Below are positions 7,684 to 11,119 of a stretch of 11,119 nt of DNA, piece by piece (the stretch's first letter is position 1; every line of letters begins with the position of its first letter). The notes beneath the pieces were generated by a model. The model was given only the letters and a program-made list of their open reading frames with translations. It ran no database searches and had not been told where the DNA came from. The stretch is from DSAR01 sp034437315 (GTDB lineage Bacteria > Chloroflexota > Anaerolineae > B4-G1), in the NCBI GenBank assembly GCA_034437315.1, contig DAOTUC010000213.1, positions 1 to 11,119 of the forward strand, written 5' to 3'. Both the position numbers and the translations under genes were made by a program.

Positions 7684-9450
7684 TTACCGGCCCGGCAACG
7701 GCGCTGTCAGCGTAATTCGCGTTCCTTCTCCAGGGGCGGAGGAGATTTTCAACTTACCGCTGACCAATTCGGCCCGCTCGTGCATATTGATCATCCCCAG
7801 GCTGCCCCGCTCGTCGTACCGGGTCTGTACCGCGTCGACGTCGAAACCGGCGCCGTCATCCTCGACCTCTGCGATAAAAGCGTTGTCCCCAACGCGCAAG
7901 CGCACCCATAAATTATCCGCCTTGGCGTGCTTGCGAGCGTTGCCAATCGCCTCTTCGATGATGTAAAAGATCACCCCTTGGGCGTTCTTCTCCAACACCT
8001 GATCAATGCCAGGCACAGCTTCCAGGTGAACCGGCGGTTGTGGAGAGGTCTCGGCCAACTTGGCGATATACTGCTCCAGAGCCGCCCTCAATCCCTGGGT
8101 TTCGAGAATCAGCGGCCGGAGCGTAAACAGCATGTGACGAATTTCCTTGGTTGTCCGACGCGCCAGGTCCTCGATCTTAGAAATCTCGTCCAACGCATCG
8201 GCGATGCTGCCCTCCCGATCCAACAACATCCGGATGTAGTTCAAGCGCATCGCGATCGCCGCGATGCTCTGTGTGGGGCCGTCGTGGAGGTCGCGAGCCA
8301 GCTTCTTTCGCGCGTCCTCCTCCACGTCGACGATGCGCTCCTTCTCCTCCCTCAAACTCTGGTACAACTGGGCGTTCTGGAGCGCGACGATAGCCTGGTT
8401 ACAAATCGCGACGAGCATCTCCCGCAAATCATCGGTATAGACGCTGGGCTTGGAACTCCCGAAAACGACCAGGCCGAAGTTCTCAAACCCGGCCCGCAGC
8501 GGCACAACAATAGCCTGTTTGCAACCGTGCATCGCGATCAATTGACCTAACTCAGGGTCTTGCGCGGGATTATCGAGCAACGCCACTTCAGCCGTCGTCA
8601 AAACCTGGGCCAGAACACCGCATCTGCCCTCAAACGTCTTATTCTGGTCGCGATGGGATAAGTGGCGACAAGCGACAATTTCCAGGTCCTTCTGTCCAAA
8701 GAGCATAACCAGGCTGGCATGCACTTGATTGGGCTCCCCAAACTCATGCATCCCTGCTTCGCCCACCTCGAGCACGGCCTGTAACACGCGGTTGTAATTT
8801 AACGTCGCGCTGAGGGTGCTCGCCAGCTCAAAGATCACGCGCGAATGTTCCTGCGCGGCCCGCAGTTTACGCAGTTCGGCCTCTTCCTCTCGCCGGCGCG
8901 CCTGTGCGACGATATCCTTGATGTTATTCCCCACCAGGCCGCTGATTAAAGCAGCCATCACGAGAACGAGCGAACTGATGAGGAATGGAATCAAGTTGAC
9001 CCACGATTTCCCCGGCGCTTCCAGCGCGTAGCCCATCGCCCCGCAACCGATGACGATCAGAAAAGAGACGCATAAGCTCACCCACCACGGAAAACGCAAC
9101 GCCGCGGTCAAAATGGGGAATAGACCGAAGAACAAAAGCGGGCTCGACAACCCACCGGAAACGAGGACGAAACCGATGGTGAGGAATGTATCGATCAACA
9201 ACGTCAAAATAGGGACAAAGCGGCGCAACGTGACGTTGGTCAATATCAACATCACGCCCAGGTTGTACAGAGCGGCGAGAATTAGAAGCACCAGCTGAGG
9301 TAGAAGATCGAAGAGGGACAAAGATTCCCCATACACAACGAAGGCGTTGATGAAACTAACCAACGCGACGCTAACCAAAAGCAACCAACGCAGGTTGCTG
9401 ATCACCCAGTCGACTTGAAAACGCCCCTTAACGCCCTTGTATGTAAGCAT
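7684..9450 (-). CDS. Membrane-bound GAF-domain sensor histidine kinase, NarL-type (HisKA_3)
   Basis: 588 residues from the chosen ATG at 9450. An N-terminal region of about six membrane helices (18-175) is followed by a charged coiled coil (178-205), a GAF domain (about 218-361), a signalling helix, and a HisKA_3 dimerisation domain with phospho-acceptor His389 in ARDLHDGPTQ. The HATPase_c domain carries the N box (EEAIGNARKHA, Asn504), G1 (DDGAGFD, from 531), G2 (GSLGMINMHERA, from 549) and G3 (GEGTRITL, from 574). This is the arrangement of kinases that phosphorylate NarL/LuxR-type response regulators; none is in the window. The frame is open to another ATG at 9501, which would add 17 residues, but that ATG lies in the 5' arm of a strong hairpin, and MLTYKGVKGRF is the more natural start. 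No good Shine-Dalgarno precedes either. The stimulus is unknown. Confidence 0.9.
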   Translation of the reverse strand: MLTYKGVKGRFQVDWVISNLRWLLLVSVALVSFINAFVVYGESLSLFDLLPQLVLLILAALYNLGVMLILTNVTLRRFVPILTLLIDTFLTIGFVLVSGGLSSPLLFFGLFPILTAALRFPWWVSLCVSFLIVIGCGAMGYALEAPGKSWVNLIPFLISSLVLVMAALISGLVGNNIKDIVAQARRREEEAELRKLRAAQEHSRVIFELASTLSATLNYNRVLQAVLEVGEAGMHEFGEPNQVHASLVMLFGQKDLEIVACRHLSHRDQNKTFEGRCGVLAQVLTTAEVALLDNPAQDPELGQLIAMHGCKQAIVVPLRAGFENFGLVVFGSSKPSVYTDDLREMLVAICNQAIVALQNAQLYQSLREEKERIVDVEEDARKKLARDLHDGPTQSIAAIAMRLNYIRMLLDREGSIADALDEISKIEDLARRTTKEIRHMLFTLRPLILETQGLRAALEQYIAKLAETSPQPPVHLEAVPGIDQVLEKNAQGVIFYIIEEAIGNARKHAKADNLWVRLRVGDNAFIAEVEDDGAGFDVDAVQTRYDERGSLGMINMHERAELVSGKLKISSAPGEGTRITLTAPLPGR

Positions 9451-9473
9451 AGGTTCATATCTATAGAAATGAA

Positions 9474-9509
9474 AGCCGCGGGGAGCGGGGAAACCCCACA
9501 TTCGCGGCT
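9474..9509 (-). terminator. Stable hairpin between tRNA-Val and the kinase gene, probable terminator
   Basis: On the minus strand AGCCGCG pairs with CGCGGCT (9503-9509 with 9474-9480), and inside this GGGG-TTT-CCCC forms a second stem. The sequence after the hairpin is TTCATTTCT, a weak T-rich tail; a TTTTT run lies on the other side, next to the tRNA. It could end the tRNA transcript or act as a structured leader of the kinase mRNA. Confidence 0.45.
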
Positions 9510-9521
9510 AAAAATCAAAGA

Positions 9522-9595
9522 TGGGCGCGAAGGGACTCGAACCCCTGACCTCTACAATGTGAGTGTAGCGCTCTAACCAGCTGAGCTACGCGCCC
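9522..9595 (-). tRNA. tRNA-Val(CAC)
   Basis: A full cloverleaf reads on the minus strand. The acceptor stem is GGGCGCG with CGCGCCC plus discriminator A. The D stem is GCTC/GAGC around AGCTGGTTA. The anticodon stem is CTACA/TGTAG with loop CTCACAT, giving anticodon CAC for valine codon GUG. The T arm is AGGGG/CCCTT with loop TTCGAGT. The CCA end is not encoded (TCTTT follows the discriminator), so it must be added after transcription. Confidence 0.96.
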
Positions 9596-9607
9596 AATCC
9601 GTTTGGC

Positions 9608-9636
9608 ATTATAACACTGAACAAGGCAGACGGCAA
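9608..9636 (-). promoter_or_regulatory. Promoter of tRNA-Val
   Basis: On the minus strand TTGCCG (9631-9636), a 17-bp spacer and a perfect TATAAT (9608-9613). The expected start near 9601 lies about 6 nt before the mature tRNA 5' end. Its -35 box is separated by a single base from the repeat array of the divergent metK promoter. Confidence 0.75.
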
Positions 9637-9637
9637 G

Positions 9638-9679
9638 TTGACAAGCGCTCCTTGACAAGCGCCCCTTGACAAGCGCTCC
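9638..9679 (+). repeat. Three tandem 14-bp repeats, each with a consensus -35 box
   Basis: TTGACAAGCGCTCC (9638-9651), TTGACAAGCGCCCC (9652-9665) and TTGACAAGCGCTCC (9666-9679) follow one another without a gap; only one base differs among them. Each starts with a perfect TTGACA. Only the third copy has a -10 box at the correct distance: 17 bp beyond the first and second copies lie GCCCCT and GCTCCC. Confidence 0.93.
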
Positions 9680-9694
9680 CCTTCGTGGTATGAT
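9666..9694 (+). promoter_or_regulatory. Strong sigma-70-type promoter of metK
   Basis: Perfect TTGACA (9666-9671), a 17-bp spacer, and TATGAT (9689-9694) preceded by TGG, an extended -10 element. The predicted transcript start is near 9701, about 24 nt before the riboswitch P1 helix. Confidence 0.88.
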
Positions 9695-9724
9695 TTCACG
9701 CAATTGAATAATTTCGGCGACACG

Positions 9725-9830
<106 letters not shown>

Positions 9831-9849
9831 ATGTGGTCACCTAATCGTG

Positions 9850-9882
9850 CCCCTTCTTATCTTGTGAGAGGGGTTTTTGTTT
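9850..9882 (+). terminator. SAM-controlled intrinsic terminator (attenuator)
   Basis: CCCCT pairs with AGGGG and, past a single bulged T, CTTA pairs with TGAG around a 5-nt loop; TTTTTGTTT (9874-9882) follows. The bases 9855-9863 (TCTTATCTT) can instead pair over 9 bp with 9823-9831 (AAGATGAGA), which includes the 3' strand of aptamer helix P1. This gives the off (SAM bound) and on (SAM free) states of a transcriptional switch. From here to the metK RBS (9883-9943) I see only leader RNA. Confidence 0.92.
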
Positions 9883-9927
9883 GCCCCCTCCCACTGCGGC
9901 TGTCGCGCGAACCCACAGGAAACGTCA

Positions 9928-9943
9928 GTTTAAGAGTTTAAGC
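9928..9943 (+). repeat. 8-bp tandem duplication in the metK leader
   Basis: GTTTAAGA (9928-9935) is followed by GTTTAAGC (9936-9943), directly before the metK Shine-Dalgarno. Being short, it could be chance, but it matches the pattern of tandem copies elsewhere in this leader. Confidence 0.6.
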
Positions 9944-9950
9944 AAAGGAG
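9944..9950 (+). promoter_or_regulatory. metK Shine-Dalgarno
   Basis: AAAGGAG, 7 nt before the ATG at 9958. It favours 9958 over the in-frame ATGs at 9970 and 9994, which have no such site at proper distance. Confidence 0.8.
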
Positions 9951-9981
9951 TGACAGAATGAGTGACAGAATGAGTGACAGC
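9948..9981 (+). repeat. 12-bp tandem repeat over the metK start codon
   Basis: GAGTGACAGAAT occurs at 9948-9959 and 9960-9971, with a partial third copy from 9972. The copies overlap the end of the Shine-Dalgarno and the ATG, and encode the doubled N-terminus MSDRMSDS. Confidence 0.85.
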
Positions 9982-11119
9982 AACGCTACGTTTATGACCG
10001 CCCCGCAGTACTTCTACACGTCCGAATCGGTGACTGAAGGGCACCCGGATAAGATTTGCGATCAAGTCTCCGACGCAGTGCTTGACGCCATCATCGCCGA
10101 CGACCCGGACGCGCGCGTCGCCTGCGAGGTCGGCGTGACCACCGGCCTGGTCGTCGTGATGGGCGAGATCACGACCAGCACCTACGTGGACATCGGCCAA
10201 CTGACCCGCGACGTCGTCGAGGGCATCGGCTACAATCGCGCCAAGTACGGTTTTGACGCCGAGACTTGCGGCGTCATCGTCAGCATCAAAGAGCAGTCGG
10301 CCGACATCGCGCTGGGCGTCGACAAGGCGCTGGAGGCGAAGACCGGCGAGATGAGCGACGAGGACATTGAAGCTATCGGCGCCGGCGACCAGGGTATGAT
10401 GGTCGGGTTCGCCTGCAACGAGACGCCGGAACTGATGCCGTTGAGCATCATACTGGCCCACAAGCTATGCAAGCGCCTGGCCCAGATGCGCAAGGACGGG
10501 ACGTTGGATTACCTGCGGCCGGATGGAAAGAGCCAGGTGACGGTCGAATACGCCTACGGCAAGCCCAAGCGCGTCGATACCGTCGTCGTCAGCGCCCAAC
10601 ACGCGCCCGACGTGACCCAGGAACAGATCCACGAGGACATCATCGCCCACGTCATCAAGGCGGTCATTCCGGAAGATATGCTCGACAGCGAGACGAAAAT
10701 CTTCGTCAATCCGACCGGCCGCTTCGTGACCGGCGGGCCGTTAGGAGACGCCGGCGTCACCGGCCGCAAGATCATCGTCGACACCTACGGCGGCGTGGCC
10801 CGTCACGGCGGCGGGTGCTTCTCCGGCAAAGATCCGACAAAGGTCGACCGCTCGGCGACTTATATGACCCGTTACGTCGCCAAGAACCTGGTCGCCGCCG
10901 GCATCGCCGAGCGCCTGGAAGTTCAAGTCTCCTACGCCATCGGCGTCGCCCGGCCCCTGTCCCTGGCTGTCGAGACGTTTGGCACCGGGAAGCTCTCGGA
11001 CGAGCGGATCGTCGAGCTGATCAACGAGCATTTCGACCTCCGGCCGGCCGCCATCATCCGCGACCTGGACCTGCGCCGCCCCATCTACCTCAAGACAGCC
11101 GCTTACGGACACTTCGGGC
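9958..11119 (+). CDS. metK: S-adenosylmethionine synthase (methionine adenosyltransferase), 3' partial
   Basis: 387 complete codons are visible; the frame is still open at the window end, and the family length (about 390-410) suggests only a few residues are missing. The enzyme makes S-adenosylmethionine from methionine and ATP, as a cytoplasmic tetramer in most bacteria. Signatures are SESVTEGHPDKICDQVSDA (residues 22-40) with the catalytic histidine (His29) of GHPDK, GAGDQG (141-146), the P-loop-like GGGCFSGKD (284-292), and DPTKVDRSA with conserved Lys and Arg. In the third motif a cysteine replaces the common alanine, a variant known in the family. Expression is controlled by a SAM-I riboswitch in its own leader. 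The start at 9958 is chosen for its AAAGGAG; the core homology begins only at about residue 16, so the starts at 9970 or 9994 would also give an active protein. Confidence 0.97.
   Translation, partial: MSDRMSDSNATFMTAPQYFYTSESVTEGHPDKICDQVSDAVLDAIIADDPDARVACEVGVTTGLVVVMGEITTSTYVDIGQLTRDVVEGIGYNRAKYGFDAETCGVIVSIKEQSADIALGVDKALEAKTGEMSDEDIEAIGAGDQGMMVGFACNETPELMPLSIILAHKLCKRLAQMRKDGTLDYLRPDGKSQVTVEYAYGKPKRVDTVVVSAQHAPDVTQEQIHEDIIAHVIKAVIPEDMLDSETKIFVNPTGRFVTGGPLGDAGVTGRKIIVDTYGGVARHGGGCFSGKDPTKVDRSATYMTRYVAKNLVAAGIAERLEVQVSYAIGVARPLSLAVETFGTGKLSDERIVELINEHFDLRPAAIIRDLDLRRPIYLKTAAYGHFG

Noticed and set aside
7927..8550. A 207-residue + strand open frame opposite the histidine kinase
   Set aside because: It is antisense to the well-conserved GAF and HisKA_3 region, and its translation shows no domain features.
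9638..9679. A CRISPR-like array
   Set aside because: The three 14-bp units abut with no spacers and are far too short; they fit a promoter -35 duplication.
9925..10461. A 178-residue minus-strand open frame opposite metK
   Set aside because: It is antisense to unmistakable MetK motifs and reads as the complement of a high-GC gene.
10808..10828. Ala-to-Cys change in the MetK GGGxFSxKD motif as a novelty
   Set aside because: Small residues including cysteine are accepted at this position in the known family signature.

Overview
The window is GC-rich and tightly packed, and looks like part of a bacterial chromosome. The gene types point to Chloroflexota, probably an Anaerolineae-like lineage. 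These are a very long FG-GAP repeat protein, a sortase with a long Pro/Thr linker, a NarL-type membrane/GAF histidine kinase, and metK behind a SAM-I riboswitch. This assignment is an inference from protein style, not from a marker gene. A sortase with no outer-membrane gene in view fits a single-membrane cell.

Layout. (1) 1-4709, + strand: a 5'-truncated FG-GAP surface protein with fourteen readable propeller repeats. It is followed 23 bp later by murJ, a lipid II flippase that starts at TTG. (2) 4713-6836, + strand: a near-consensus sigma-70 promoter lies just after the murJ stop. It drives a class I methyltransferase, a sortase that overlaps it by ATGA, and a 69-residue single-pass membrane protein. 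(3) 6829-9450, - strand, converging on region 2 with an 8-bp overlap: a sensor histidine kinase and, immediately after its stop codon, a polytopic membrane protein that resembles the CPBP family but lacks its catalytic glutamates. (4) 9522-9636, - strand: tRNA-Val(CAC) with its own promoter. (5) 9638-11119, + strand: a promoter with a triplicated -35 region, a SAM-I riboswitch, an attenuator and metK, which runs off the window end.

How the parts work together. Regions 1 and 2 read as a cell-surface block: a wall-precursor flippase, a possible surface adhesin, a sortase and two companions of unknown role. Region 3 is a two-gene signalling unit whose response regulator is not in the window. Region 5 is a self-contained SAM homeostasis circuit in which the product of MetK turns off its own transcription; both exclusive RNA folds can be drawn base by base. 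A recurring curiosity is short perfect or near-perfect tandem duplications (8-14 bp). They sit on or beside expression signals: the -35 box of metK, its leader, its start codon, and the ribosome-binding regions of the sortase and the 69-residue gene. I did not find a clear new defence or mobile system. The most distinctive signals are the tandem -35 array, the 14-repeat propeller protein, and the kinase paired with a CPBP-like protein.
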